From: Bacteroidales bacterium
GTDB taxonomy: Bacteria; Bacteroidota; Bacteroidia; Bacteroidales; UBA932
Length of the DNA: 58,275 nt
NCBI GenBank assembly: GCA_024401745.1
Contig: JAKSKK010000011.1
Span: forward strand, 1 to 58,275
Reading direction: 5' to 3'
Both the position numbers and the translations under genes were made by a program. Below, piece by piece: positions 17,072-27,007 of this stretch. The notes under the pieces are model-generated. The model was not told where the DNA came from and did no database searches. It was given only the letters and a program-made list of their open reading frames with translations. The first letter of the stretch is position 1. Every line of letters begins with the position of its first letter.

Positions 17072-18422
17072 ATCCGAGCTTGTTCAGTACTGCCTGGACA
17101 ATGCAATAGAAGTCCTGAATTTCCACTACTGTGGTTGGGACGGCAATCTCAAGACCCTCAATTTCGTCATCCGCGACCGCGAGCATCTCGATGAGCTCCT
17201 CACGGCAGGAGAGCGTGTTGACGGCAGCAGCCTCTTCCCCTTCATCGAGGCCGGAAAGAGCGACCTCTATGTGATCCCTCGCATCAGGACTGCCTTCCGC
17301 AACCCTCTGGAGGAAGTCCCTACAGTCGATGTTCTCTGCATGTTCTTCGACCGTGACGGCAAACCTTTCGAAAGCGCACCTCAGTACATTCTCCACAAGG
17401 CTGCAGTCGCATTCGAGCAGGTCACCGGCATGAAGATGCAGACCATGGGCGAGCTCGAGTACTACATCGTGTACGATGCTGATCCTCTCTTCGTCACTCC
17501 CGACCAGAAGGGCTATCACGAGAGCGCTCCTTTCTGCAAGGGTGGCGACCTCCGTACCGAGGCCATGCGCATGATCACAGCATGCGGCTGCAAGGTCAAG
17601 TACGGCCACTCCGAGGTGGGCAACTTCACTCTTGACGGAAAGTGCTACGAGCAGAACGAGATAGAGTTCACTCCTACTGACATCGAGGACGCTGCCGACC
17701 AGCTCGTGATTGCCAAGTGGATCATGTATCAGCTTGCATATCAGTACGGTGTGGATCTTACCTTCGCTCCGAAGATCGCTGATGGCAAGGCCGGCAGCGG
17801 CCTGCACGTCCACTGCAAGTTCACCAAGGACGGCCAGCCTGTGGTCACCAAGGACGGCGAGCTCACCGACATCGCAAAGAAGGCCATTGCAGGCCTAATG
17901 GACGTGGGTACATCCCTTCCCGCATTCGGAAATCCTTCTCCCGTATCGTTCAGGCGACTGGTTCCCAACCAGGAGGCTCCCACCTCTCTCTGCTGGTCAT
18001 TCTCGAACCGTTCAGCACTCGTGCGCGTGCCTCTCGGATGGACGAAGAAGGTGGATATGAGTGCCATCGCGAATCCCGGCGAGGAACCTTCAGACAAGGA
18101 CTTCTCATACAAGCAGACCTTCGAGTGGAGGGCTTCCGACGCCATGGCAGACATCTATCTCCTCATGGCAGCCCTCTGTGTCGCAGAGCGCCATGGCTTG
18201 GAGATGCCTGATGCTCTCGAGGTTGCAGAACGCACATACGTCGGTCTTGGCGTTAACATCCATGCCGCAGCCAATGCTGCCATCAAGTCTTCCCTCGAGC
18301 AGCTTCCTCCTTCATGTGCTGCCGCCGCTGACGAGCTGCAGAAGGACCGTGAGATATACACCGCCTACGGTGTGTTCTCCGATGCAGTCATCGACTGGCA
18401 GATATCCTATCTCAAGAAATAA
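17055..18422 (+). CDS. glnA: Glutamine synthetase (GSI-type)
   Basis: Joins ammonia to glutamate with ATP. The 455 residues are GSI-sized, unlike the about 730-residue GSIII also common in this phylum. Visible family motifs are GELEYYIV (metal ligands), a KAGSGLHVHCKF variant of the NGSGMHxH glutamate site, and NRSALVRVPLGW for ATP binding. The lysine/alanine replacing the usual asparagine before GSGLH is unusual, so a role as a gamma-glutamyl-amine ligase cannot be excluded. It overlaps the upstream aromatic gene by 17 bases and the next gene by one base (TAATG), so all three are coupled. Confidence 0.85.
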   Translation: MIAKTKSELVQYCLDNAIEVLNFHYCGWDGNLKTLNFVIRDREHLDELLTAGERVDGSSLFPFIEAGKSDLYVIPRIRTAFRNPLEEVPTVDVLCMFFDRDGKPFESAPQYILHKAAVAFEQVTGMKMQTMGELEYYIVYDADPLFVTPDQKGYHESAPFCKGGDLRTEAMRMITACGCKVKYGHSEVGNFTLDGKCYEQNEIEFTPTDIEDAADQLVIAKWIMYQLAYQYGVDLTFAPKIADGKAGSGLHVHCKFTKDGQPVVTKDGELTDIAKKAIAGLMDVGTSLPAFGNPSPVSFRRLVPNQEAPTSLCWSFSNRSALVRVPLGWTKKVDMSAIANPGEEPSDKDFSYKQTFEWRASDAMADIYLLMAALCVAERHGLEMPDALEVAERTYVGLGVNIHAAANAAIKSSLEQLPPSCAAAADELQKDREIYTAYGVFSDAVIDWQISYLKK

Positions 18423-18961
18423 TGGTGAAGAAAGCGGATCCCAACAAGCTCAACTGGTATATAGCCTTTGTGAAGAGCAATCAGGAGCGCAAGGCTGCCG
18501 AGGTTCTCTCCCACATGGGCCAGGAGTACTACCTGCCCATACAGCGAGAGATACACAGATGGTCTGACCGCAACAAGATTGTGGAGCGTCTGGTGATTCC
18601 GCGCCTCATCTTCATACGCTGCCGTGAATGTGACCGGATTCCCCTGAAGGAGAAGGTCTGGCAGATTTACGGCTTCATGTCCAATGGCGGGCCGTACAAT
18701 CCATCCATAGTCAGGGACGTCGAGATGGAGACGTTCAGGGCTATGGTGGAGCACAGCGGCCGCAATGTCTCGATGTCAAGCAAGCCGCTGGCCGTCGGAG
18801 ACCATGTCAGGATCACCTCAGGCCCGCTTGAGGGTTATGAGTGCGAACTTGTGTCGATAGACGGGACGCGCTGCCTCGCAGTGCGCCTGGGAGTCCTGGG
18901 CACGGCCACGATGGACCTTGCCCTCGACACGGTGGAGAAGGTCGAGCCCAAGGCTCTATAG
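18422..18961 (+). CDS. UpxY/NusG-family transcription antiterminator, orphan copy
   Basis: A 179-residue NusG paralogue. The N-terminal NGN domain (about 10-110) has WYIAFVKSNQERKAAEVL and YLPIQREIHRW. The C-terminal KOW domain (about 125-175) starts AVGDHVRITSGPLEGYE. In Bacteroides, UpxY proteins stop premature termination in the capsule operon they head. Here no polysaccharide gene follows; the gene is last in an operon and its start overlaps the glutamine synthetase stop (TAATG). Its target is therefore unknown. The stop lies 3 bases into the convergent aldo/keto reductase gene. Confidence 0.88.
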   Translation: MVKKADPNKLNWYIAFVKSNQERKAAEVLSHMGQEYYLPIQREIHRWSDRNKIVERLVIPRLIFIRCRECDRIPLKEKVWQIYGFMSNGGPYNPSIVRDVEMETFRAMVEHSGRNVSMSSKPLAVGDHVRITSGPLEGYECELVSIDGTRCLAVRLGVLGTATMDLALDTVEKVEPKAL

Positions 18962-19888
18962 TCCCAGATTGGTCTTCAGCTGTCCGACGCTGCTGGCTCC
19001 CACGATCACAGACGTGACTTCCGGTCTTCTCAGTATCCACTTCAGTGCATACTGGGCCAGGGTCATTCCGCAGTCTGCGGCTTCCTGGTTCCACTGCCTT
19101 AGCTGAGAGAGCAGTTCAGGAGTGAGGATCTCAGGCCTCAGGAACTGGCTGTGCGTCATGCGTGAGCCGTCCGGAATGCCATTCAGATACCTGTCTGTCA
19201 GCAGACCCTGGGCAAGAGGGGAGAAGGCCACGAATCCTGCGCCCTGTGCCGCCGCCTGCCCGAGTATATCCTGCTCCGGCTCGCGGTTCAGCATATTGTA
19301 TCTGCCCTGATATACCAGACAGGGAACGTGCTGTTCCCTGAGGTATCTGTATGCCTCGGCAGCCATGTCGGCGGGGTATTTCGAGATGCCCACATAAAGG
19401 GCCTTGCCCTGCCTTACTATGTCTACGAGAGCCTGCATTGTCTCTTCCAGAGGAGTCTCCGGGTCGGGCCGGTGCGAGTAGAAGATATCCACATAATCCA
19501 GCTGCATCCTCTTGAGGCTCTGGTCGATCGAGGCCATGAGGCTCTTGCGTGAGCCCCACTCTCCGTAGGGGCCCGCCCACATGTCGTGGCCTGCCTTGGT
19601 GGCGATTATGACCTCGTCTCTGTGGCTTGCAAGCGATGACTTGAATATCTCGCCGAACCTTGTCTCGGCGGAGCCGTAAGGCGGCCCGTAGTTGTTGGCG
19701 AGGTCGAAGTAGGTCACGCCGTGCTCGAAGGCGTATTCGACTATCTTCCTGCATTTCTCGGCATCTGCGTCGCCGCCGAAGTTGTGCCAGAATCCGAGCG
19801 CCACCTCAGGCAGCAGCAGGCCGCTTCTGCCGCAGCGGCGGTATTTCATCTCCTCGTAGCCGGGAGTCGTGATCGAGAACTTTCCCAT
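18956..19888 (-). CDS. Aldo/keto reductase (YghZ-like), C-terminally short
   Basis: NADPH-dependent reductase of small aldehydes, close to L-glyceraldehyde 3-phosphate reductases. The 310 residues contain the catalytic aspartate-tyrosine region TYFDLANNYGPPYGSAE, the lysine in ATKAGHDMWAGPYGEWGS, the histidine in IFYSHRPD, and the cofactor stretch VIVGASSVGQL. The protein stops at TNLGL, roughly 20-30 residues earlier than relatives, which continue with one more helix. The stop overlaps the convergent UpxY-like gene. It is the last gene of the long minus-strand mannan run, 3 bases after the S1/P1 nuclease gene. Confidence 0.88.
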   Translation of the reverse strand: MGKFSITTPGYEEMKYRRCGRSGLLLPEVALGFWHNFGGDADAEKCRKIVEYAFEHGVTYFDLANNYGPPYGSAETRFGEIFKSSLASHRDEVIIATKAGHDMWAGPYGEWGSRKSLMASIDQSLKRMQLDYVDIFYSHRPDPETPLEETMQALVDIVRQGKALYVGISKYPADMAAEAYRYLREQHVPCLVYQGRYNMLNREPEQDILGQAAAQGAGFVAFSPLAQGLLTDRYLNGIPDGSRMTHSQFLRPEILTPELLSQLRQWNQEAADCGMTLAQYALKWILRRPEVTSVIVGASSVGQLKTNLGL

Positions 19889-19891
19889 AGT

Positions 19892-20758
19892 CTATCTGAA
19901 TATTTCGTTGAGTACTGCTGCGAGCCTGTAACCTGCGTTACGGAGCTGGCCGTATGCCAGAGGACGTATGTCCCATGAGAAGTTGCCGGGAATGACGTCG
20001 CCGGGCTTTATGAGCTCGTATGCCTCCAGGCTCCTGGTAGCGCTGTCCTTGCCCCAATCATACACGTCGCCGGCCGTGATGGCCTTGATCTCCTTCCTGC
20101 TCTTTGTGTCTACCAGATAGGCGAGTTCCTGGAATCCGCCCTGGAAGCTGTCGAGCACCGGGCCGTCCCAGTAACTGTGGTAGTTGGTCTTCCTGCCGCG
20201 GTATGTCACGTCGAAATGTCCTTTGTCTGTGTTGTCCGGGAGGTAGACGATATGGACAGGGCAGTGCATGTCGCCTATGAAGTGGGTGATGAGCGCAATG
20301 TCCCTTCTTACCTCTGCGGGGTCCATCGTTTCCGCCTCCCTGCGCAGCTTCTCGGCAAGGATCTTCACATAGTAGCAGTCGTTGTTGATGTACGCACCGT
20401 CAAGATTGTCGGTAGGGTACGGGTTCATGTTCTCGTCGACTGTTATGGAGTGGCTCCAGGGTGAGATGTTGAGGGGTGTGCTCCTGTCGAAGTCGGTGAG
20501 GAACGCGACGCGTGCATCATCAGGATTCGTGGGGATGAAGCCGAGGTCCATCACCCAATATGCCCTGTATTTGTCGGCCTCGGATGCGACCGATGCCAGC
20601 TTCATGCCGTCAAGATACTTTGCAACGGCCTTGGCGGCCTTGGGTGTGAGATGGTTCTGTGCCACCTCGGCTATTGCCTGATGCCCGAGGTCGCCCCATG
20701 CGAATGCGCTCTGGCACACGAGTGCCAGTGCAGCGCATACGGTAAGTATTCTTTTCAT
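19892..20758 (-). CDS. Secreted S1/P1-type nuclease
   Basis: A 288-residue zinc-dependent nuclease acting on single-stranded nucleic acid or 3'-nucleotides. A signal peptide (about 1-20) is cleaved just before W21, which in this family is the mature N-terminal tryptophan that ligates zinc (WGDLGHQAIAEVA). Other ligands are visible in WSHSI, HFIGDMHCPVH and YHSYWDGPVLD. It lies one base after the phosphodiesterase-like gene and 3 bases before the reductase. Together with the neighbour it could scavenge phosphate or nucleosides in the periplasm; its place in a mannan operon is unexplained. Confidence 0.92.
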   Translation of the reverse strand: MKRILTVCAALALVCQSAFAWGDLGHQAIAEVAQNHLTPKAAKAVAKYLDGMKLASVASEADKYRAYWVMDLGFIPTNPDDARVAFLTDFDRSTPLNISPWSHSITVDENMNPYPTDNLDGAYINNDCYYVKILAEKLRREAETMDPAEVRRDIALITHFIGDMHCPVHIVYLPDNTDKGHFDVTYRGRKTNYHSYWDGPVLDSFQGGFQELAYLVDTKSRKEIKAITAGDVYDWGKDSATRSLEAYELIKPGDVIPGNFSWDIRPLAYGQLRNAGYRLAAVLNEIFR

Positions 20759-20759
20759 G

Positions 20760-22367
20760 TTATTTTACAAGCTCGTCAGGGAAGAAGGGGCGGAGCGGGC
20801 CTCCGTCAAGACCATAGTTGAGGTAGAGGTACTGGCCTTCGCAGTCCTCGAAGTACTCGACCTTGATGTCGTGAAGGCCGGGCTCAAGCTGGGCAAATCC
20901 ATACTTTGTCTGGAGAGTGTGTGAGCCGTCGTTGTCGGCCACGCACTTGCCGTCTATGTAGAGCTTTGAACCGTCGTCTGAAGAAAGCTCGAACTTGTAC
21001 TTGCCGGCTTCCTTGATGTTCATCTTGGAAGTGAATATGATTGCGAAGTCATCCTCATTAGCCTCGAAGGGCACGTCCTCAAGTGAGAATGCCGAGATGT
21101 ATCCCTGTGCCGCGGGCTTGCCGAGCCTTGAGAAGTCGGGGAGCACGACGTCGTAGACGTTTCTCCAGAGCTTGTACTGTACAGCAGCCTTTCCTTCAGG
21201 AAGAGCGGCATAGAGGAAGTTGCTGGCCGTCATGCCGTAATTGCCGTTCTTGTAGGCGACGGCGCTGACCGTGCAGGGCTGATCGATCGTGAATGGGCCT
21301 TCGTATTTCGTGGATTCGCATGTGGGCTGTGAACCGTCGAGTGTGTAGAATATCTCGGCGCCCTCGGTGTCGACGCTGATGCTGACCTTCCCGCCGTCAG
21401 GCACCGTGCCGCGGAAGGGCTGCACGAGGGGAACGGGAACGTAGCATACGTCAGTCTTTGGCTCGAAGGCCTCGGTTATGAACTTGCCATGGCATTCCCA
21501 GGGGAGTTCCACGCCGAGAAGGCCTGCAACGGTGGCGGGGGTGTCGTAGTTCATGTTGATGCGCTCCATAACCTTGCCCTTTGTCACGGGACCGCCGTAC
21601 ATGATGATGGGAACCTCAAGCTCTGCCATAGTAGGACCGCCGTGGCCATAGTTGATTCCGCCGTGGTCAGCGGTGATTACTATGACGGTATTCTTGATGA
21701 GGCCATTCTCCTCGAGTTTTTTTACGAAGTCGCCAACGAGCGCGTCCATGTGGTGGAGGCAGTCGAAGTAACCCTGGCTCTCGTGTCCCCAGGTATGACC
21801 CTCATGGTCGGGGGCGTCGATGGCCACGAACATAAGGTCGGGCTGGTCGGCTACGAATGCGTCGGCGGCCTGGTGAATTGCCTCGTCAGGTGTCAGATGC
21901 GTCCTCGTGCCACGTTCCGGCACCACGACGTCGAACGGATCCATGTCGTACATTCCCGTGGCCCAGGAACTCTCACCGAAGAAATAGATCTTTGCGTCGG
22001 GCTTCTGTTCCCTTACGGATTCAAAGATGGTGGGGAAGAAACCTATCGCATTCTTCAGTGCGGGTACCACTGTGCCGTTGCGTGGCGACACTCCATTGTC
22101 GAGCACGCCCGTCATCTCGAAAGGTGCTGCGCTGGCAATGGTCATCCAGTTGGGGCTGCTGTTCGACGGCAGGCCGCACCTTGTGTGGAGCGATACCGCA
22201 CCGTTCTCTATCATGTAGTTGAAATTCGGGGTGTCGGCCCTCTGGATGCCTATGGCGCTCATGGCATCAAAGCACATGTAGACCACATGGTCGGCGCGGG
22301 GCGCCTGCTCCTTGCAGCTGCACAGCACCGCTGCGGCAAGAATGAGGGGAAGAAATGCTTTTTTCAT
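20760..22367 (-). CDS. Alkaline phosphatase-superfamily lipoprotein with HEX_C-like and PA14-like domains
   Basis: A 535-residue lipoprotein (lipobox LCSC, C18). Residues about 26-310 form an alkaline phosphatase/nucleotide pyrophosphatase-type core: metal ligands in CFDAMS, a probable nucleophile in LPSNSSPNWMTIAS, DAPDHEGHTWGH and TADHGGINYGHGG. Residues about 340-395 resemble a chitobiase/beta-hexosaminidase C-terminal module (YTLDGSQPTCES). Residues about 400-530 resemble a PA14/carbohydrate-binding module (LSSDDGSKLYIDG). The last two suggest it binds glycan. It is 6 bases after GH36 in the mannan run. The substrate may be a phosphodiester on a glycan; uncertain. Confidence 0.82.
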   Translation of the reverse strand: MKKAFLPLILAAAVLCSCKEQAPRADHVVYMCFDAMSAIGIQRADTPNFNYMIENGAVSLHTRCGLPSNSSPNWMTIASAAPFEMTGVLDNGVSPRNGTVVPALKNAIGFFPTIFESVREQKPDAKIYFFGESSWATGMYDMDPFDVVVPERGTRTHLTPDEAIHQAADAFVADQPDLMFVAIDAPDHEGHTWGHESQGYFDCLHHMDALVGDFVKKLEENGLIKNTVIVITADHGGINYGHGGPTMAELEVPIIMYGGPVTKGKVMERINMNYDTPATVAGLLGVELPWECHGKFITEAFEPKTDVCYVPVPLVQPFRGTVPDGGKVSISVDTEGAEIFYTLDGSQPTCESTKYEGPFTIDQPCTVSAVAYKNGNYGMTASNFLYAALPEGKAAVQYKLWRNVYDVVLPDFSRLGKPAAQGYISAFSLEDVPFEANEDDFAIIFTSKMNIKEAGKYKFELSSDDGSKLYIDGKCVADNDGSHTLQTKYGFAQLEPGLHDIKVEYFEDCEGQYLYLNYGLDGGPLRPFFPDELVK

Positions 22368-22373
22368 ATTGTA

Positions 22374-24551
22374 TTATTCTGCTTCAAGATAAAGTACGCG
22401 GCTTGACCAGTCGCCGGTGAGCTCTGCGGGAGCGAAGTTGCTTGAAGGGATCTCCAGGCCGTTCTCCATCAGGAACCTGCCGCTGAAGCTCATTCCTTCG
22501 TAGCGGAGCGGGAACCCGTCTATCCTGTTGAGTTCGTGCACCTTGTACATGCGTTCGGGGTCAAGGCCCTTCATCTGCACGCGTGCGAAGTGCTCGTCGT
22601 AGAAGTTCGCTATCCTCCACCAGTAGAACACTGCGGCGCTCTTGTCCTCAGCTATGTGCATCATGGAGGCGAAGCCCTTGCCGTCGTAAGGCGATACGAG
22701 GCGGTAGATGTCGCCGAACTGCACGATGGGGCGGATCTGCTTGTACTCGGCTATGGCCTTGCGGCAGATGTCCTTCTCCTGCTCGGTCATGTTCTTGGGC
22801 TGGATCTCCATGCCGAGGCGGCCGCTCATGGCTACGTCGATGCGGTACTTGATTGACGTGGTGCGGTGCACGGTATGGTTGGGAGTGGCGCTGATATGGC
22901 TGGCCATGGCGATTGCGGGGAAGAAGTATGACGTGCCCCACTGCATGTAGACGCGCTGGAGGGCATCGGTGTTGTCAGATACCCAGAACTCGTCGAACCA
23001 GGGGAGTACACCCCAGTTGGCGCGGCCGCCGCCTGATGCGCAGGCCTGGATGGTCAGGTCGGGATATGCGGCGCGGATGCGGTTGCAGACGGCCTCGAAG
23101 CCTCTCCAGTACTCGATGTCGAGGTGGCTCTGGTGCTTGATGTACTGTGAGCCGCGGGAGCGCATGTCCATGTTGGAGTCCCACTTGATGTAGTCGATGT
23201 CAGGGTTCTCCTTCATCAGGTTGTCTACTATGCTGAAGATGTAGTCCTGCACTGCGGGGTTGCAGAGGTCGAGAACCAGCTGGGTGTCGCCTCGGCCATA
23301 GACGTTGTCACGTTTGTCTGCCTTGAGCACCCAGTCGGGATGAGCCTCGTAGAGCTCTGAGGGGTTGTTTGTCATCTCGGGCTCTATCCAGATGCCGAAG
23401 CTGATTCCGTGCGCGTCGGCCTGCTTTACCAGCCAGCCGATGCCGTTGGGGAGCTTGTTCTTGTCGACTACCCAGTCGCCGAGCGATGAGTGGTCGTTGA
23501 GGCGGGGATACTTGTCGCCGAACCAGCCGTCGTCCATCACGAAGAGCTCACCGCCCATTGAGGCGATGTCGCCCATCATCTGGTCCATGCCGGGCTCGTT
23601 GATGTCGAAGTAGACGCCCTCCCAGCTGTTGAGGAGCACCTTGCGCTCGACGTCACCGTGTGCCATGCGCCATCTGCGTCCCCAGTGGTGGAAGTTGCGT
23701 GACACGCCGCTGAGGCCTTCGTCAGAGAAGGTGTAGGCAAGTGCGGGAGTCTTGAAGGTCTCTCCGGCCTCAAGGTTGTATTCGTTGTTCTCGGGGAGGA
23801 TTCCCGCGAAGAAGTGATGGTAGTCGCTGTCGTTGGTCTGGAAGCGGAGCTCATAGTCGCCGCCCCATTCGAGAGCCGCACCTATCACGCGGCCGCTGTT
23901 CTCCTCGGGCTTGCCGTCGAGCGAGATCATCACCTCGGAGTGGGATGTGTGCGAGTTGCGCACGCCGTCGATGTTCTTGATGACCTTGTAGCCGCGCTCG
24001 AGCTTCTCGGTCGCAACGCGGCCCTCGTTGGCCCAGGTGCCGTAAATGCTGCTGATCCAGACGTCACCTACCCTTATGGGGAGGCATCCTGAATCGAAGC
24101 GGTTCAGCACCACTGTGCCGGGAGCTTTCTTCGTGGCCTTGGCTTCGTTTGTGACCTCGGCCCATGTCTCTATCATGTCCTGCTCCTCAAAGCTCCTGAA
24201 GACGTTCCTGACCGTGATGGGGTAGGCGGGATCCTTTGAAATTACTGTCAGGGTCCTGCCGCCTTCCCAGCTGCCTTCCTCCACTGAGCAGACGTCGAGC
24301 TTCAGGGTCTTGTTGCCGTCGGCCTGAGTGACTGCAATGGCGGTCTCGGTCGTGCCCTTGAGCCCGTATGCGGGGTAGAGCCCCTGTGCGTGGTATCCTG
24401 CTGCTGCGAGCTTTTCCATGTCGGCCTTGCCGATCTTCGGGCCATAGTAGACTATTCCGGCCTCTCCGTTCTCAGGTGCGTCTATGACCAGAGTGGTGTT
24501 CGCCGTGTTCAGGGCAAAAATGCCGAGGATGGTGAAAAGTACTTTTATCAT
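22374..24551 (-). CDS. GH36 alpha-galactosidase
   Basis: Removes alpha-1,6-galactose side groups from galactomannan oligomers. The 725 residues have the GH36 layout: an N-terminal beta-sandwich (about 20-290), a catalytic barrel (about 300-630) and a C-terminal sandwich. The nucleophile is D458 in YIKWDSNMD and the acid/base D526 in [20 protein letters not shown] lies between them. The N terminus [18 protein letters not shown] is a weak signal peptide, so it probably acts in the periplasm. Its ATG overlaps the GH94 stop (ATGA). Confidence 0.94.
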   Translation of the reverse strand: MIKVLFTILGIFALNTANTTLVIDAPENGEAGIVYYGPKIGKADMEKLAAAGYHAQGLYPAYGLKGTTETAIAVTQADGNKTLKLDVCSVEEGSWEGGRTLTVISKDPAYPITVRNVFRSFEEQDMIETWAEVTNEAKATKKAPGTVVLNRFDSGCLPIRVGDVWISSIYGTWANEGRVATEKLERGYKVIKNIDGVRNSHTSHSEVMISLDGKPEENSGRVIGAALEWGGDYELRFQTNDSDYHHFFAGILPENNEYNLEAGETFKTPALAYTFSDEGLSGVSRNFHHWGRRWRMAHGDVERKVLLNSWEGVYFDINEPGMDQMMGDIASMGGELFVMDDGWFGDKYPRLNDHSSLGDWVVDKNKLPNGIGWLVKQADAHGISFGIWIEPEMTNNPSELYEAHPDWVLKADKRDNVYGRGDTQLVLDLCNPAVQDYIFSIVDNLMKENPDIDYIKWDSNMDMRSRGSQYIKHQSHLDIEYWRGFEAVCNRIRAAYPDLTIQACASGGGRANWGVLPWFDEFWVSDNTDALQRVYMQWGTSYFFPAIAMASHISATPNHTVHRTTSIKYRIDVAMSGRLGMEIQPKNMTEQEKDICRKAIAEYKQIRPIVQFGDIYRLVSPYDGKGFASMMHIAEDKSAAVFYWWRIANFYDEHFARVQMKGLDPERMYKVHELNRIDGFPLRYEGMSFSGRFLMENGLEIPSSNFAPAELTGDWSSRVLYLEAE

Positions 24552-27007
24552 AAGGTGATTTCGATGTTGTGCTCTCCGTCAGAGTAGGGGATGAATTCGC
24601 TCTTCCTGCCGGAGCCGGTCAGTTTTATGTGAATGTTGTAGGTTGCGTTGCGGAATACCCTGCGTACTGTGTATTCCTTGATTTCTGCAGGCATGCAGGG
24701 CTCTATGAGAAGACCGTCGTACTGAGGCTTGATGCCGAGTATCCATTCTGTGATGGTGTACCAGTTCCAGGCTGCGGTGCCGGTGAGCCAGCTGTTCTTG
24801 CCTTCACCGGGGCGTGCCGAATCCTTGCCTGCCACCATCTGGCAATATACGTAAGGCTCCACCTTGTGCAGGTTCTGGTCCTTGATGTACGAAGGTGCTA
24901 TCTTGCACCAGTGCTCCCATGCGTCCTCGGCGCGGCCAGCTACGACCTCGCCGATGATTATCCAGGGATTGTTGTGGCAGAAGATGCCGGCGTTCTCCTT
25001 GTACCCCTGTGGGTATGAGGATATTTCGCCGTACTGGATATAGTACTTTGTGAATGCGGGATTGTTGAGCACGACGCCGTGCTCGCAGTCCATCATGCTC
25101 TTGACGCTGTCGAGGGCCTTGGCGCACATGCCTTCCTCTGCACCTATTCCGGCCATGGTGCACCAGCCCTGGCTCTCGATGAATATCTTGCCTTCCTCGT
25201 TGGTGTGTGATCCGATGGGGTTCCCGAAGTAATCGTATGCTCTTAGGAACCACTCTCCGTCCCAGCCGTAAGCCTTTACGGCTTTTACCATTTCGTCCAC
25301 TTTCTCGCGAATTTCTGCTGCGTAGCAGCTTGCCTCCGGGCAGGTTCGCGCTTCGCGCTCATCCCACCGCTTCGCCGCTGCGGTAATCAGTTCACAGAAC
25401 TGATTACCGCAGAAGACGAACTGGCCGGCAATCATGAGGGACTCGGCCTTGCTGCCCTCGCTCTTGTTCTCGGTGGTCTGGAAAGACTCGTTGGGGTCGT
25501 TCGAGAAGCAGTTTAGGTTGAGGCAGTCGTTCCAGTCGGCGCGGCCGATGAGCGGCAGCCCGTGGGGGCCGAGGTTGTCGGTGACGTGCCTGAAGCTGAT
25601 GCGCAGGTGCTCCAGCAGGCTGACTTCAGTGCCGGGGACGTTGTCGAAAGGCACGGGCTCGTCAAGGATGCTGAAGTCGCCCGTTTCCTTTATATATGCC
25701 ACCGTGCCGAATATGAGCCAGAGGGGGTCGTCGTTGAAACCGCCGCCGATGCCATTGTTTCCACGCTTCGTAAGTGGCTGATACTGATGGTAGCAGCCTC
25801 CGTCGGGGAACTGGGTGGACGCTATGTCGATGATCCTTTCGCGGGCACGCTCGGGAATCTGGTGCACGAAGCCCACGAGGTCCTGGTTGGAGTCGCGGAA
25901 GCCCATTCCACGGCCGATGCCGCTCTCGAAGAAGCTGGCGCTGCGGCTCATGTTGAAGGTGACCATGCACTGGTACTGGTTCCAGATGTTCACCATGCGG
26001 TCGAGCTTGTCGTTGCCTGATTCCACATGGAAGCGGCCCAGCAGGTCATCCCATGTGCGGCATACCTCGGCGAATGCGGCATCCACCTTTTCAGTGGTGT
26101 CGAACGCGTCTATGATCTCGTATGCCCTGGTCTTGTTTATGAGCGCAGAGCAGGTGTTGAGCACGGGGAAGCGGCTCTCGTCTGAGAACTTCTCGTCCTG
26201 AGGATTCTCGACGTAGCCGAGCACGAATACCAGGTCCCTGCTCTCGCCGGGTGCCAGCGTTATGTTTATGAAATGCGATGCCACAGGGCTCCAGCCGTGA
26301 GCGACTGTGTTGCCCGGCTTGCCCTCCAGCACACGCTGAGGAGCCTCGAATCCGTTGTAGAGGCCGAAGAAGCTTTCCCTGTCGGTGTCGAAGCCGTCGA
26401 TGGGCGCGTTCACGCTGTAGAATGCATAGTGGTCGCGGCGCTCGCGGTATTCGGTCTTGTGGTAGATGGTGCTGCCTTCTATCTCGACCTCGCCGGTGGA
26501 GAAGTTGCGCTGGAAGTTCTCCATGTCGGTCTCTGCGTTCCAGAGGCACCATTCCACGAACGAGAAGAACTTGAATGCCTTGGGTTCATTGCCCGTGTTG
26601 TGCAGGGTCACTTTCTGCACCTCGCACCTGCGGCCCTTGGGTACGAAGAAGAGTTCGCTGACCTCCAGGCCGTCCTTGGTGCCGGTGATGCGGGTGTAGC
26701 CCATGCCGTGACGGCATTCCCAGCTGTCGAGGGGAGTCTTGCAGGGCTTCCAGCCCGGGCTCCAGACAGTGCCGCCGTCGTTCACGTAGAAGTACCGTCC
26801 GCCGTTGTCCATCGGGACTCCGTTGTAACGGTAGCGTGTGATCCGGCGGAACTTGGCGTCCTTGCAGAAGCAGTAGCCGCCTGCGGTGTTGGATATCAGA
26901 GAGAAGAAATCTTCGGTTCCTAGGTAGTTGATCCATGGCCACGGGGTGGCCGGGTCAGTTATGACGAATTCCCTGCGGGCATCGTCAAAGTGTCCGTATT
27001 CTTTCAT
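24548..27007 (-). CDS. GH94 cellobiose phosphorylase
   Basis: Cytoplasmic enzyme splitting cellobiose with phosphate into glucose 1-phosphate and glucose, without a signal peptide. The 819 residues match cellobiose phosphorylases. The start [19 protein letters not shown] is typical, [18 protein letters not shown] is a family run, and the general acid lies in [12 protein letters not shown]. In this locus it would use Glc-Glc units from glucomannan. The stretch between CELITA and YGWDG seems longer than in relatives and is coded by hairpin-rich DNA (25264-25412). The start shares one base with the GH5 stop (TAATG). Confidence 0.93.
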   Translation of the reverse strand: MKEYGHFDDARREFVITDPATPWPWINYLGTEDFFSLISNTAGGYCFCKDAKFRRITRYRYNGVPMDNGGRYFYVNDGGTVWSPGWKPCKTPLDSWECRHGMGYTRITGTKDGLEVSELFFVPKGRRCEVQKVTLHNTGNEPKAFKFFSFVEWCLWNAETDMENFQRNFSTGEVEIEGSTIYHKTEYRERRDHYAFYSVNAPIDGFDTDRESFFGLYNGFEAPQRVLEGKPGNTVAHGWSPVASHFINITLAPGESRDLVFVLGYVENPQDEKFSDESRFPVLNTCSALINKTRAYEIIDAFDTTEKVDAAFAEVCRTWDDLLGRFHVESGNDKLDRMVNIWNQYQCMVTFNMSRSASFFESGIGRGMGFRDSNQDLVGFVHQIPERARERIIDIASTQFPDGGCYHQYQPLTKRGNNGIGGGFNDDPLWLIFGTVAYIKETGDFSILDEPVPFDNVPGTEVSLLEHLRISFRHVTDNLGPHGLPLIGRADWNDCLNLNCFSNDPNESFQTTENKSEGSKAESLMIAGQFVFCGNQFCELITAAAKRWDEREARTCPEASCYAAEIREKVDEMVKAVKAYGWDGEWFLRAYDYFGNPIGSHTNEEGKIFIESQGWCTMAGIGAEEGMCAKALDSVKSMMDCEHGVVLNNPAFTKYYIQYGEISSYPQGYKENAGIFCHNNPWIIIGEVVAGRAEDAWEHWCKIAPSYIKDQNLHKVEPYVYCQMVAGKDSARPGEGKNSWLTGTAAWNWYTITEWILGIKPQYDGLLIEPCMPAEIKEYTVRRVFRNATYNIHIKLTGSGRKSEFIPYSDGEHNIEITL
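25264..25412. repeat. Cluster of five perfect hairpins inside the GH94 gene, ending in a 16-3-16 palindrome
   Basis: In order along the plus strand: an 8-bp stem with 4-base loop (25264-25283), 5-bp with 4 (25315-25328), 4-bp with 4 (25331-25342), 4-bp with 3 (25348-25358), and a perfect 16-bp stem with an ACA loop (25378-25412, arm CTGCGGTAATCAGTTC). All lie in an uninterrupted reading frame. The flanking bases of the last one do not pair. The last has the same 16-3-16 geometry as the one in rlmN but unrelated sequence. Confidence 0.9.

Noticed and set aside
21489-22406. Plus-strand open frame of 305 codons opposite the phosphodiesterase-like gene
   Set aside because: Shadow of the GC-rich coding strand; the minus-strand protein has complete metal-site motifs.
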